DNA from: a virus
Virus record (IMG/VR): IMGVR_UViG_3300037296_000115
Coordinates: 1 to 31,733 of that record
Strand: one strand, 5' to 3'
DNA length: 31,733 nucleotides
Part shown: piece after piece, positions 14,799 through 20,929 of the stretch
Position numbering within the stretch: position 1 is the stretch's first letter
Layout of the letters: each line of letters begins with the position of its first letter
Position numbers and translations under genes: made by a program
The notes under the pieces: generated by a model
Database searches by the model: none
Seen by the model: only the letters and a program-made list of their open reading frames with translations
Told to the model about the DNA's origin: nothing

Positions 14799-15053
14799 TC
14801 ACCGGCCACCAAACGCGGCCAGCGCCGCATCATGGGTCGCCGGATCCGACAGCGCACGCGCCACCACCCAGCCCTGCGGCGCGTTCGATCCCTGCCACCA
14901 GTTTTCAGCAGTCGACGGGTCGACCCGAAAAACGAACGCAGCCTCGGTCGCACTCTCAAAGTTCGCTTGGATAAAATCGCGCCATGTTTCGGCGAATTGC
15001 TGGCGATACGTCAGCACTTCGGAACGCTTTGCGGAAAACTTTTGGTAAGACAT
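14799..15053 (-). CDS. small helix-turn-helix-like early protein
   Basis: An 84-aa protein. After MSYQKFSAKRSEVLTYRQ it has two helices (FAETWRDFIQANF; ATEAAFVFRVDPSTAENW) with the spacing of an HTH of the CI/Cro or YdaS type, then a WWQGSNAPQGWVVARAL helix. It is the second gene of the leftward early operon. ATG 15053 is chosen because AAGGAACC lies 8-9 bases upstream; the frame to 15131 lacks one. It may be a second regulator, like CII. Confidence 0.7.
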   Translation of the reverse strand: MSYQKFSAKRSEVLTYRQQFAETWRDFIQANFESATEAAFVFRVDPSTAENWWQGSNAPQGWVVARALSDPATHDAALAAFGGR

Positions 15054-15127
15054 TGTTGAGGTTCCTTTCCTATGTCTGGTTTGTGAGACGGCAGACATGG
15101 AAACACACAAGGATCGGGCGGCGGCGG

Positions 15128-15355
15128 TCATACCGTCTCCCGGTCCGACAATTCAGAGGGCACAGGCTTGAAAGCAAAAAGACACGGCGGACATTCGACG
15201 CCCTGCACAGCGCAAAGCCGTGAAAGGACAAGCCACCAGCTAGACGGGCAGCGATTGCCTACCGCAGCGACCGAAAGTGACTTTCCAGTCACCCCAAGCG
15301 CCTTGCCGACCACATCACGACCCAACTCATCGAAGATTTTGCGAACAGTTTTCAT
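15128..15355 (-). CDS. Cro-like early regulator
   Basis: A 75-aa protein. MKTVRKIFDELGRDVVGKALGVTGKSLSVAAVGNRCPSSWW has the compact helix pattern of the phage Cro type (RDVVGKALGV as helix 2, SLSVAA as recognition helix), followed by a Cys-containing C-terminus. It is divergent to the repressor gene and 86 bp away, the position of cro. It probably competes with the repressor at the shared operator. Ribosome site before ATG 15355 is weak (GCGG). Confidence 0.75.
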   Translation of the reverse strand: MKTVRKIFDELGRDVVGKALGVTGKSLSVAAVGNRCPSSWWLVLSRLCAVQGVECPPCLFAFKPVPSELSDRETV

Positions 15356-15441
15356 GTCCGCTAAAATCTATGAAATTTGGATATTGTCAATCCTATGTGG
15401 ACCGGATCGTCTATGTTTTTGCGATAAGTTACACTAAGCAC
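15356..15441. promoter_or_regulatory. divergent immunity promoter region with operator O1
   Basis: Between the Cro-like and repressor genes lies the 17-bp operator ATCTATGAAATTTGGAT (15366-15382). On the minus strand a consensus -35 TTGACA (15390-15385) sits directly upstream of it and the -10 of the leftward promoter would fall inside it. The repressor ATG has no ribosome site and a TACACT 7 bases before it, which suggests a leaderless transcript, as known for lambda cI. Confidence 0.7.
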
Positions 15442-15756
15442 ATGATAGAAAAGAAAGTTTCCGGTAGATTTTCAGACATCGCACACCGCTTGCGCGCGGT
15501 GCGGGCGTTCTATGAGATGTCATCTATCGACTTTGCGAGACAGGCGGACGTCAATCACAAGTCTTATTCCCAATGGGAAAGCGGCGATCACCGCATATCC
15601 ATTGATGGTGCCATTCTACTGCGGGACAGGTACGGGATTTCTCTTGATTTCATATATCTCGGCAGCATCGACACGTTGCCAGCAAAGATTGCGAACGCCG
15701 TATCATCCAGCCCCCTACTCAAAACTTCCAATAAATCAATTGAAATGCCCGACTGA
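15442..15756 (+). CDS. CI-like repressor (short XRE-family)
   Basis: A 104-aa protein. Residues 9-60 form an XRE HTH domain: FSDIAHRLRAVRAFYEMSSI, then DFARQADVNHKSYSQWESG with the recognition helix, and ISIDGAILLRDRYGISLDFIYLG. It lacks the C-terminal peptidase domain of lambda CI, so the phage may not be induced by RecA-stimulated self-cleavage. It likely binds the three ATCYA-N7-TRGAT sites. ATG 15442 is preferred; an upstream in-frame ATG at 15370 would put the start inside the operator. No ribosome site is seen. Confidence 0.85.
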   Translation: MIEKKVSGRFSDIAHRLRAVRAFYEMSSIDFARQADVNHKSYSQWESGDHRISIDGAILLRDRYGISLDFIYLGSIDTLPAKIANAVSSSPLLKTSNKSIEMPD

Positions 15757-15948
15757 TCAGCCATGTCGATAATTTTTGACAAACGAGCATCAGACATAAG
15801 AATCCCAAACCATAATAAGAACATTTAGAGAACATATCTATACGACAAGGCAAGCCTGTCGCGCAACAAACACGCAAAGATTGCAATGTCGCCATACGCC
15901 AGACAAAGTCAGCGCACCGTCATTAGATAGCAGACAAAGGCCCGCCCC
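15757..15948. other. noncoding gap after the repressor gene
   Basis: This 192-bp stretch has no supported gene. It holds a bulged hairpin, CGACAAGGC/GCCTGTCG (15843-15861), without a U-tract, and AT-rich sequence at 15780-15840 that could contain the membrane-protein promoter. A ribosome site (AAAGG) lies just before 15949. Confidence 0.5.
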
Positions 15949-16269
15949 ATGCAAACCTACACCACAGCTAAGATATTAACCGCCATGCAGGAAATCACTG
16001 GGCTCGGCCTTGCTGTGATCGGCGGCACTGTCGCAGCGATCGCGTTCAGCAAAGGGGCATCGCTGCAGTCTTACGCCCTGCCGGGCACAGCCCTGATCAT
16101 TGGATTGACACTGACCGCTGCGGCACAGCTGACCCGCGCCATGATCGCCACCGCCGAAAATACAGCAAAAATGCTGCATATTATGCAAGGCCAAGCCCAT
16201 CAAAAGCCGACAACAATCCCAAATGCAGCACCGCCCTTGAGGGCTGAACCCAAAATTAACCTAAGATGA
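15949..16269 (+). CDS. small membrane protein in the immunity region
   Basis: A 106-aa protein with two hydrophobic segments (about residues 17-33: GLGLAVIGGTVAAIAF; 43-60: LPGTALIIGLTLTAAA), then a polar C-terminus. It follows the repressor on the same strand and lies between operator O1 and operators O2/O3, the segment that stays expressed in a lysogen. This is the rexAB position of lambda, so a role in superinfection exclusion or lysogenic conversion is plausible but not shown. Confidence 0.65.
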   Translation: MQTYTTAKILTAMQEITGLGLAVIGGTVAAIAFSKGASLQSYALPGTALIIGLTLTAAAQLTRAMIATAENTAKMLHIMQGQAHQKPTTIPNAAPPLRAEPKINLR

Positions 16270-16270
16270 A

Positions 16271-16318
16271 ATCTATGAAAATTGGATAAAAGTTCTTGAC
16301 CATCTAATTTTGATAGAT
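16271..16318. promoter_or_regulatory. rightward early promoter with operators O2 and O3
   Basis: O2 is ATCTATGAAAATTGGAT (16271-16287), one base different from O1. O3 is ATCTAATTTTGATAGAT (16302-16318) with perfect ATCTA/TAGAT arms. Both fit ATCYA-N7-TRGAT. A promoter TTGGAT-N17-TAATTT (16282-16310) overlaps both, and a TTGACC (16296-16301) offers an alternative -35. Repressor bound at the pair should shut the rightward early operon. Confidence 0.75.
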
Positions 16319-16320
16319 GT

Positions 16321-16350
16321 ATCACTCCTGCATATAACCGCAGGAGTGAT
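16321..16350 (+). promoter_or_regulatory. hairpin that hides the ribosome site of the next gene
   Basis: ATCACTCCTGC (16321-16331) pairs perfectly with GCAGGAGTGAT (16340-16350) across an 8-base loop. The AGGAG ribosome site (16342-16346) lies inside the 3' arm, 8 bases before ATG 16355. The stem would be at the very 5' end of the mRNA if transcription starts just after O3. It could limit translation until opened, stabilise the mRNA, or act as a DNA operator. Confidence 0.7.
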
Positions 16351-16354
16351 CCAA

Positions 16355-16627
16355 ATGGCAGACCCGCAGACCCTTCCCGAATTCTTTATCGAACAGCACG
16401 GCGCAGCCGATGCAGACAAGCGCGCAGACGCGATCCGCGCCGCCATCGCCACAGGCTTCGGCACTTGGCTTTCGCCCGACGACGGCAACGCCCAGCACCG
16501 CCCGGCAACACACCTTTACGAAATTGGCCTGTTCGGCGTCGCCGCGACCGGCCAGACCGCCGAACAGGCGATCGGGAATTGGTTCACCGTTGCGACGCGC
16601 GTGCTGGCCCCGCAGGTGGCGGCATGA
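16355..16627 (+). CDS. small early protein of unknown function
   Basis: A 90-aa acidic protein with no recognised family. MADPQTLPEFFIEQHGAADADK is followed by RADAIRAAIATGFGTWLSPDD and an aromatic C-terminal part. It is the first gene of the rightward operon and its translation may depend on the hairpin above. ATG 16355 is chosen because of the AGGAG 8 bases upstream. Its stop overlaps the next ATG as ATGA. Confidence 0.75.
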   Translation: MADPQTLPEFFIEQHGAADADKRADAIRAAIATGFGTWLSPDDGNAQHRPATHLYEIGLFGVAATGQTAEQAIGNWFTVATRVLAPQVAA

Positions 16628-16842
16628 TCCCCGGCAGCATCGGCGACGCCGTCGGCATTTTCTTTTATTTGGCAGGCTTCGGGTGCGCGGCAATCGCGGC
16701 CAGATGCGCAGCCAAAGGCATCGCCGAAATCTTTGTCGGCACACTGACCGGCACCAAAATCGAAAGCGACAGCGGCACCGCGGCTGTCCTGTTCGCTGGC
16801 GCGTTCGTGCTGATCATGCTTGCACGCGTCGCAACAGCGTGA
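16624..16842 (+). CDS. small two-segment membrane protein
   Basis: A 72-aa protein with two hydrophobic stretches (about 11-27, GIFFYLAGFGCAAIAAR region; 52-68, AAVLFAGAFVLIMLAR) joined by a polar loop. It overlaps both neighbours (ATGA at 16624, GTGA at 16839), so the three are translated together. An inner-membrane role early in infection is likely. It differs from the holin candidate and lies far from the lysis genes. Confidence 0.7.
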   Translation: MIPGSIGDAVGIFFYLAGFGCAAIAARCAAKGIAEIFVGTLTGTKIESDSGTAAVLFAGAFVLIMLARVATA

Positions 16843-16985
16843 CGCACCTTGCAATTTTTGCCGCCGCCGAAGTCGGCATCGTTGCAATTATGATTGCGCG
16901 GCCCGGCGTCGGCATGTTCGCCGCGCTGGCCTGCGCCGCACCCCTCCAAATCATTGCCCACGTCGCCGCCATAGCTGCGGCCTAA
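16839..16985 (+). CDS. very small membrane protein
   Basis: A 48-aa hydrophobic ORF starting GTG 16839, in GTGA overlap with the previous stop. VTHLAIFAAAEVGIVAIMIA and PGVGMFAALACAAPLQIIAHVAAIAA form two short hydrophobic segments. The overlap, the AAAGGA ribosome site of the next gene just after its stop, and the membrane bias support a real gene. No function is recognised. Confidence 0.55.
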   Translation: MTHLAIFAAAEVGIVAIMIARPGVGMFAALACAAPLQIIAHVAAIAAA

Positions 16986-17003
16986 CCCATCAAAGGATCC
17001 CAG

Positions 17004-17423
17004 ATGATGCCCAGCCAAAAACCACCCGCAAAAATCAACAGCGCCGAAAAGCCTGACCCGTATCGGATGCGGACCCTCGAACAAATCCTGTCCCTTTTCG
17101 ACGGCGGCGATTTTCTCGAAAAACTTATGGAAGGCCACCGCCAGCTGCAGACCGACCTGCTGGACCATCACGCCGACCACGGCGGCAAAGCAAAAGGCAG
17201 CATGACAATCGGCGTCAGCTACAACCTTGGCAAAAGCGGCGACGTCGGCATGACCGCGACAGTCGCATTTAAAGCGCCGCAGAAACCCGCCAGCAGCGCC
17301 GCCGCATTCATAAACGATAACGGCGAATTGACGCTTTACAGCCCCTTTATGGCGCGAATGCAGCCCGGCATCCGCGACGTCACAGACCACGACCCCGAAA
17401 CCGGCGAAGTCCGCGACACTTGA
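17004..17423 (+). CDS. conserved phage protein next to a DUF2303 gene
   Basis: A 139-aa protein. The middle has TLEQILSLFDGGDFLEKLMEGHRQLQ, followed by a Gly-rich beta part (GSMTIGVSYNLGKSGDVGMTATVAFKAP) and an aromatic SPFMARMQPG tail. I recall proteins of this pattern next to DUF2303 genes, but assign no family. It is preceded by AAAGGA and 29 bp before the DUF2303 gene, so both are probably made together. It may act with that protein. Confidence 0.7.
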   Translation: MMPSQKPPAKINSAEKPDPYRMRTLEQILSLFDGGDFLEKLMEGHRQLQTDLLDHHADHGGKAKGSMTIGVSYNLGKSGDVGMTATVAFKAPQKPASSAAAFINDNGELTLYSPFMARMQPGIRDVTDHDPETGEVRDT

Positions 17424-17452
17424 TCGCCAGCCACAAACCGAAAGGCCATTAA

Positions 17453-18436
17453 ATGACCACCGAAAACAAAAAAACGAATGTCGCCGAAACCATGCGCGAC
17501 GTGATGCGCGATCTAAGCAAACACGGCAACCTCGACACCAGTAGCATCGAAAAGCCGTTCAGTCAGGCCAGCCTGATCACGCTGCCGCAAGGTCGCACTG
17601 TTCACGATCTAACCAAACAGATCCGCGACGCCGCAGAATTCATCGCACCGGCCCGGCGCAAAGGCACGGCCCAGCTGCAGGATCTTGTCAGCCTAATTGA
17701 TTGGGCAAACCGCTTTAAAGGCGACGCGTCAGCCCTGTTTGCCGATAACACGCGCACCGCCCCATCGCTGACCTGCGTCGCAAATTATCACGTTGGCGGC
17801 GCGTTCGATCCGAACCCAAGCGGCGACACCGCTGCCCGCCATTGCGATCATCGCGGCGTTTACCGCTTCCCCCTGTCCGATGAATGGAAGGCATGGACCG
17901 AAATTTCCGGCAAGCCTCTGGATAAGGACGACATGGGCGAATTTATTGAAGCGAACGCAAAGGATCTGCTGGACCCGACACCGCCCGTCCTGCAGCTGAA
18001 ACATGCACCCGAAAATGAAGCATGGGAAAATCGCCTGATCGCGACTGCGCAACAGATCGAAGGTCGCTTCGGTCAGATCGGGCAGCTGCTGGCCATGTCG
18101 CGCCAGTTCCAAGTTTACGAAACGTCAAATCTTGAGGTTTCCAGCAACCGCGACACCGGCGAACAGTCCGTGCAATTTCTAAACGAACACCGCGACAAAG
18201 ACGGCGCACCCCTCAAAATCCCAAATTTGCTGATTATCGCAATTCCGGTTTTCGCAGGTGGCGCACCTTACCGGATGCCAGTGCGGTTTCGTTACCGGAA
18301 AAACGGCGGGTCGATCAAATTTATCCTGTCAGCCTACAACCCCGACAAGGCGTTCGATGCGGCGTTCGATGAAGCGCTGCAAATGGCAAAGCAGGAAACC
18401 GCCTTGCCTCTCTTTATGGGCAAGCCAGAAGCCTAA
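17453..18436 (+). CDS. DUF2303 / YfdQ-like protein
   Basis: A 327-aa protein matching the DUF2303 family (PF10065), named after YfdQ in E. coli prophage CPS-53. It has the typical central HRGVYRFPLSDEWKAWTEISG, then a ~60-residue helical part, LSVSRQFQVYETSNLEVSS-like strand region and a C-terminal FRYRKNGGSIKFILSAYNPDK with an acidic helix. The family's function is not known; it is an early protein often found near replication or recombination genes. GAAAGG precedes ATG 17453. Confidence 0.85.
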   Translation: MTTENKKTNVAETMRDVMRDLSKHGNLDTSSIEKPFSQASLITLPQGRTVHDLTKQIRDAAEFIAPARRKGTAQLQDLVSLIDWANRFKGDASALFADNTRTAPSLTCVANYHVGGAFDPNPSGDTAARHCDHRGVYRFPLSDEWKAWTEISGKPLDKDDMGEFIEANAKDLLDPTPPVLQLKHAPENEAWENRLIATAQQIEGRFGQIGQLLAMSRQFQVYETSNLEVSSNRDTGEQSVQFLNEHRDKDGAPLKIPNLLIIAIPVFAGGAPYRMPVRFRYRKNGGSIKFILSAYNPDKAFDAAFDEALQMAKQETALPLFMGKPEA

Positions 18437-18442
18437 ACACCC

Positions 18443-18470
18443 CGCCGGTGTGGCAGCAGCTGCACCGGCG
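18443..18470. terminator. hairpin after the DUF2303 gene
   Basis: CGCCGGTG (18443-18450) and CACCGGCG (18463-18470) form a perfect 8-bp stem with a 12-base loop, 7 bp past the DUF2303 stop. There is no U-tract, so it is probably an incomplete terminator or a factor-dependent stop for the rightward operon. Confidence 0.4.
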
Positions 18471-18504
18471 ACACACTCCCCACACAAAGCCGATGGAACG
18501 CACC

Positions 18505-18666
18505 ATGACAGCGCAGCCCCGACACCCGATCGCCGCATCGACCGATCAGCGCATCGCCGCCGCGATCGCAAAGGTCGAAATGCTCTGCCGTCCAAATCCG
18601 GCCGATCCGCACCACGACCCGCTGCAATATCATGCCATCTTGCAGCGCCTGCGCGCCGCAGCCTGA
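18505..18666 (+). CDS. small unknown protein at the end of the rightward operon
   Basis: A 53-aa protein starting MTAQPRHPIAASTDQ at ATG 18505, with GGAACG 6 bases upstream; ATG 18493 is an alternative. It has a helix (RIAAAIAKVEMLC) and a His-rich segment (PHHDPLQYH). Its stop is 3 bp from the end of the convergent integrase gene, so the two transcripts must overlap. Confidence 0.6.
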   Translation: MTAQPRHPIAASTDQRIAAAIAKVEMLCRPNPADPHHDPLQYHAILQRLRAAA

Positions 18667-18669
18667 CGC

Positions 18670-19923
18670 CTACAAGGCGACCAGCTGGACCGCAGCCAGC
18701 TTAACCGGCAATCCGCCGCCCTCGCCATACCGCTGCCGCCCCAGCGCGTGCCCCATCAAATCGCGGCGCACCCTTTCATCGACACCGGCAGTCAGCAGGC
18801 GATCCTCAAAGGCATGACGCAGCCCATAGATCGTATGATCTGGCGTTTCCTGCAGCCCATTTTCCGACATGAATTTATTGACCGTCGCCGACAGGCCCGG
18901 CTTATCGTGATACCGCGACAGCCCCCCATCGCGCAGCGCTTCTAGCGACACGCCCGCCAACGGGATTTCGCGTTCGCTTGTGTGACTTTTCAGCTGCCGC
19001 CCCTCGCCCCTGATCAGGACATGCGGCACGTTCGCGGTCAGATCGATATGATGCGGGTGCAGCGCCGCAGCCTCGCTTAGTCGCATTCCAGTATTGACCA
19101 TCGACAAGACAACGCGCCGCGCGTCCGCATTCATGCCCGCCAGCCCCGGCAGAATGCGCGTGCGTATCCAGTCCGTCGAATAAGGCGGGCGCGTGCCCGG
19201 CTTGCCCTCCTTAAACGCCAGACCCGACACCGGCGGCACAAAGCCCAGACGCTTGCGCGACGCAACCGTGCGCAAGACTGTCCCAATATAAGTAAAATCC
19301 TTATTGGCTGAATGCGGCTGGACGTCGCCGGTCGCGATCCGATCCAGCCACCAATCGCGAAAATCCTGCATATCGTCGTGACTGATTTGGTCGATCGGCA
19401 CATCGCCGATCACCCCGATCAGATTGCCGATCGCCTTAACGTGCGGATTGCGCCAGCGGCGCAGCTGATCCGGCGATTTTTGCAGCGTCTTTTCGCGCGC
19501 CATTGGCCAATATAATTCCAACGCCTTGCTGATCGTGATCGTCGGAGGCTTGGCTCCCCCCAGGACGGCGCGCGCCTCCACCGGATCCGGCACCCCGTCG
19601 CGCACCGCGACAGCCTCGACACGCGCCAGCAGCTGATCGATCGGAAGCTGCGCGACGTCCTGCGCCTGCCGAAACCGAAACCCACGCGCAGCGGCCAGAT
19701 CACGCGCTGCAGTCCACGCCGCATCAGCGTCGCCGTCAGCGCCCGCGCGCCGCGCCTCCCATCCGTCGACCAATTCAGCCCAAACCCGCGCCGCCTTTTC
19801 CTGCGCGATTGTTTCGCTGTCAGTATGCAGCGACAGCTTTATAAAAGGTCGCGGATCGATCGCCGCATACCTCGAAGGCACCCGCCGCCGTAAAATGTAA
19901 TTTTTGCCGCGTTTGATAATCAT
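18670..19923 (-). CDS. int: tyrosine integrase
   Basis: A 417-aa phage integrase. The N-terminus (MIIKRGKNYILRRRVPSRYA) resembles the small domain common in alphaproteobacterial integrases, followed by a SAM-like core-binding domain (about 125-240). The catalytic domain has R281 (NTGMRLSEAAAL), K312, YGLR with R369, H392 (LMGHAL) and the nucleophile Y399 (RQRYGEGG). The usual His of HxxR is Tyr here, as in other phage integrases. It recombines attP with a tRNA gene. ATG 19923 lies 45 bp from the first arm-site array, so integrase binding probably controls its own promoter. Confidence 0.95.
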   Translation of the reverse strand: MIIKRGKNYILRRRVPSRYAAIDPRPFIKLSLHTDSETIAQEKAARVWAELVDGWEARRAGADGDADAAWTAARDLAAARGFRFRQAQDVAQLPIDQLLARVEAVAVRDGVPDPVEARAVLGGAKPPTITISKALELYWPMAREKTLQKSPDQLRRWRNPHVKAIGNLIGVIGDVPIDQISHDDMQDFRDWWLDRIATGDVQPHSANKDFTYIGTVLRTVASRKRLGFVPPVSGLAFKEGKPGTRPPYSTDWIRTRILPGLAGMNADARRVVLSMVNTGMRLSEAAALHPHHIDLTANVPHVLIRGEGRQLKSHTSEREIPLAGVSLEALRDGGLSRYHDKPGLSATVNKFMSENGLQETPDHTIYGLRHAFEDRLLTAGVDERVRRDLMGHALGRQRYGEGGGLPVKLAAVQLVAL

Positions 19924-19967
19924 CGCAAAGTCATTGCACGCCAGCAGCCTGCCGATCAATCGACGTT

Positions 19968-20003
19968 GTGACCTATTTTGTGACCCAAAATGTGACCCAA
20001 AAC
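19968..20003 (-). repeat. attP arm-type site array 1 (three 12-bp repeats)
   Basis: GTGACCTATTTT, GTGACCCAAAAT and GTGACCCAAAAC follow in tandem with no gap, 12 bp each. The spacing of about one DNA turn fits several integrase N-terminal domains binding the same face. It lies between the integrase start and the core site. Confidence 0.8.
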
Positions 20004-20090
20004 TACAAAGATGGCGGAAATATCAAAACGCAAAACAACGCAAAACCCTTTATTATTAGGGGCTTACGCTGTCTTGAGTGGGGGAAATTC

Positions 20091-20110
20091 TGGCGGAGAC
20101 GAAGGGATTT
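20091..20110 (-). other. attP: attP core, tRNA-Ser 3'-end-like
   Basis: TGGCGGAGACGAAGGGATTT is the reverse complement of a tRNA 3' end: CCA, discriminator G, acceptor strand CGTCTCC and the 3' part of the T arm. The pattern suits tRNA-Ser with a GGAGACG acceptor stem, as in alphaproteobacteria. The homology stops in the T loop, so no whole tRNA is present. It lies between two arm-site arrays. Confidence 0.8.
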
Positions 20111-20156
20111 AACCCCCTAACGAAAACCCTTATCTATATGGATATTCCATCAGGAC

Positions 20157-20192
20157 GTGACCCAAAATGTGACCCAATTTGTGACCCACAGC
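20157..20192 (-). repeat. attP arm-type site array 2 (three 12-bp repeats)
   Basis: GTGACCCAAAAT, GTGACCCAATTT and GTGACCCACAGC follow in tandem in the same direction as array 1. The core is 87 bp from array 1 and 46 bp from array 2, an asymmetric P/P' layout. The array ends 1 bp before the stop of the next gene. Confidence 0.8.
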
Positions 20193-20405
20193 CTAAACTG
20201 CCGATCGATCACCCGGTCGCTGATAAACTATTCTAAATTGCCAGACCGCAGCCCCGCAATCTTTGCAGCGATACTTTGCCAAAACATCATCAGTCGTCGC
20301 GCACCCGGCGTCGACAGCGTCTGGAACCTGCAGGGGCACCGCACCCCGCCCGCACTCAAATTCCAGCCATAAAACGTGATCCGGTATTTCTTCTAATACG
20401 GTCAC
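20193..20405 (-). CDS. small zinc-ribbon-like protein
   Basis: A 70-aa protein. LWLEFECGRGAVPLQVPD is followed by TTDDVLAKYRCKDCGAAVWQFRIVYQRP, with YRCKDCG giving a CxxC half of a zinc site. I recall similar short proteins in alphaproteobacteria. It is the last gene of the 22-20 kb operon, next to attP. GTG 20405 is the likely start (GGGGCG about 7 bases upstream). An excisionase role is possible from position only. Confidence 0.65.
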   Translation of the reverse strand: MTVLEEIPDHVLWLEFECGRGAVPLQVPDAVDAGCATTDDVLAKYRCKDCGAAVWQFRIVYQRPGDRSAV

Positions 20406-20416
20406 ACCGTTCGCCC

Positions 20417-20563
20417 CTATCGCGCCTCACCTGACCTTAGATCAGCCTCAAGGCGCGCAATCAATCGCCGCTGCACCACGGCCTTGCCGTCGCCCTCGGT
20501 CTCATACTTTGCCAAGGTGCGGCGATAGATCACCAGCAATTCCCCCGGCGTAGGTTTAGCCAT
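20417..20563 (-). CDS. small unknown protein
   Basis: A 48-aa helical protein, MAKPTPGELLVIYRRTLAKY, then a Glu-rich turn and a basic C-terminus (VVQRRLIARLEADLRSGE). ATG 20563 is chosen because GGAGG lies 8 bases upstream; ATG 20569 is too near. The larger open frame to 20653 overlaps a zinc-ribbon peptide in another frame and lacks a ribosome site. It may be a coiled-coil partner protein. Confidence 0.6.
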   Translation of the reverse strand: MAKPTPGELLVIYRRTLAKYETEGDGKAVVQRRLIARLEADLRSGEAR

Positions 20564-20577
20564 CTGCATCGCCTCCC

Positions 20578-20682
20578 CTACGGTTTGTTCGTTTTGGCAG
20601 CGCCGCACGACCAGCACTTGCCCGAAGTCTTTTTCGGGTATCCGCAGCCGCACGGCTTGGCGGGCGATCCTTTAGGTTTCAT
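20578..20682 (-). CDS. 34-aa zinc-ribbon peptide
   Basis: A 34-aa ORF in a frame other than the longer one: MKPKGSPAKPCGCGYPKKTS followed by GKCWSCGAAKTNKP. It has CGC and CWSC, two Cys pairs 10-12 residues apart, a complete tiny zinc ribbon. AAGGAG lies 8 bases before ATG 20682, and the next gene's GGAGG begins right after its stop. It lies between two tight operon genes with no other ORF in the gap. Confidence 0.65.
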   Translation of the reverse strand: MKPKGSPAKPCGCGYPKKTSGKCWSCGAAKTNKP

Positions 20683-20694
20683 CGGTCAGTCTCC

Positions 20695-20898
20695 TTAGTT
20701 TGATGTTCGGACTTGGGACCGCTGGTTTTCACGACCAGCGCACCAATGCTCAAAATCATCATCTACGCTGTGATAATCACAACCGTTCCACCCGCGTCGG
20801 TACGACCCCCCATTTCGGTCTTTGGCTGACATCTGTTGATCGTGTTGCGTCCGCGCAACTTCGTATCTGTGGCGGTTTTCTGGTGTATCAAATGCCAT
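20695..20898 (-). CDS. small unknown protein with Trp/Cys-rich end
   Basis: A 67-aa polar protein. MAFDTPENRHRYEVARTQHD is followed by SYRRGWNGCDYHSVDDDFEHW and a short tail. The GW/NGCD pattern loosely recalls ribosome-modulation-type small proteins but this is weak. AGGAG lies 8 bases before ATG 20898; the frame to 20970 has no such site. It is part of the leftward 22-20 kb operon. Confidence 0.6.
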   Translation of the reverse strand: MAFDTPENRHRYEVARTQHDQQMSAKDRNGGSYRRGWNGCDYHSVDDDFEHWCAGRENQRSQVRTSN

Positions 20899-20929
20899 GT
20901 CATTTCTCCTATTGTGAACACTTAAAAAA

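Noticed and set aside
15390-15407. A fourth repressor operator (ATCC-N10-GGAT)
   Set aside because: It is 18 bp with other spacing and does not match the inner arms.
15588-15824. 78-aa minus-strand ORF over the repressor
   Set aside because: Opposite the repressor, no ribosome site, crosses the repressor stop; coincidental.
16665-17390. 241-aa minus-strand ORF opposite the early genes
   Set aside because: Cys- and Phe-rich composition of an antisense frame; the plus genes have ribosome sites and overlaps.
20091-20110. Possible whole tRNA gene at the att core
   Set aside because: Only the 3' end of a tRNA is present; no anticodon arm or D arm flanks it.
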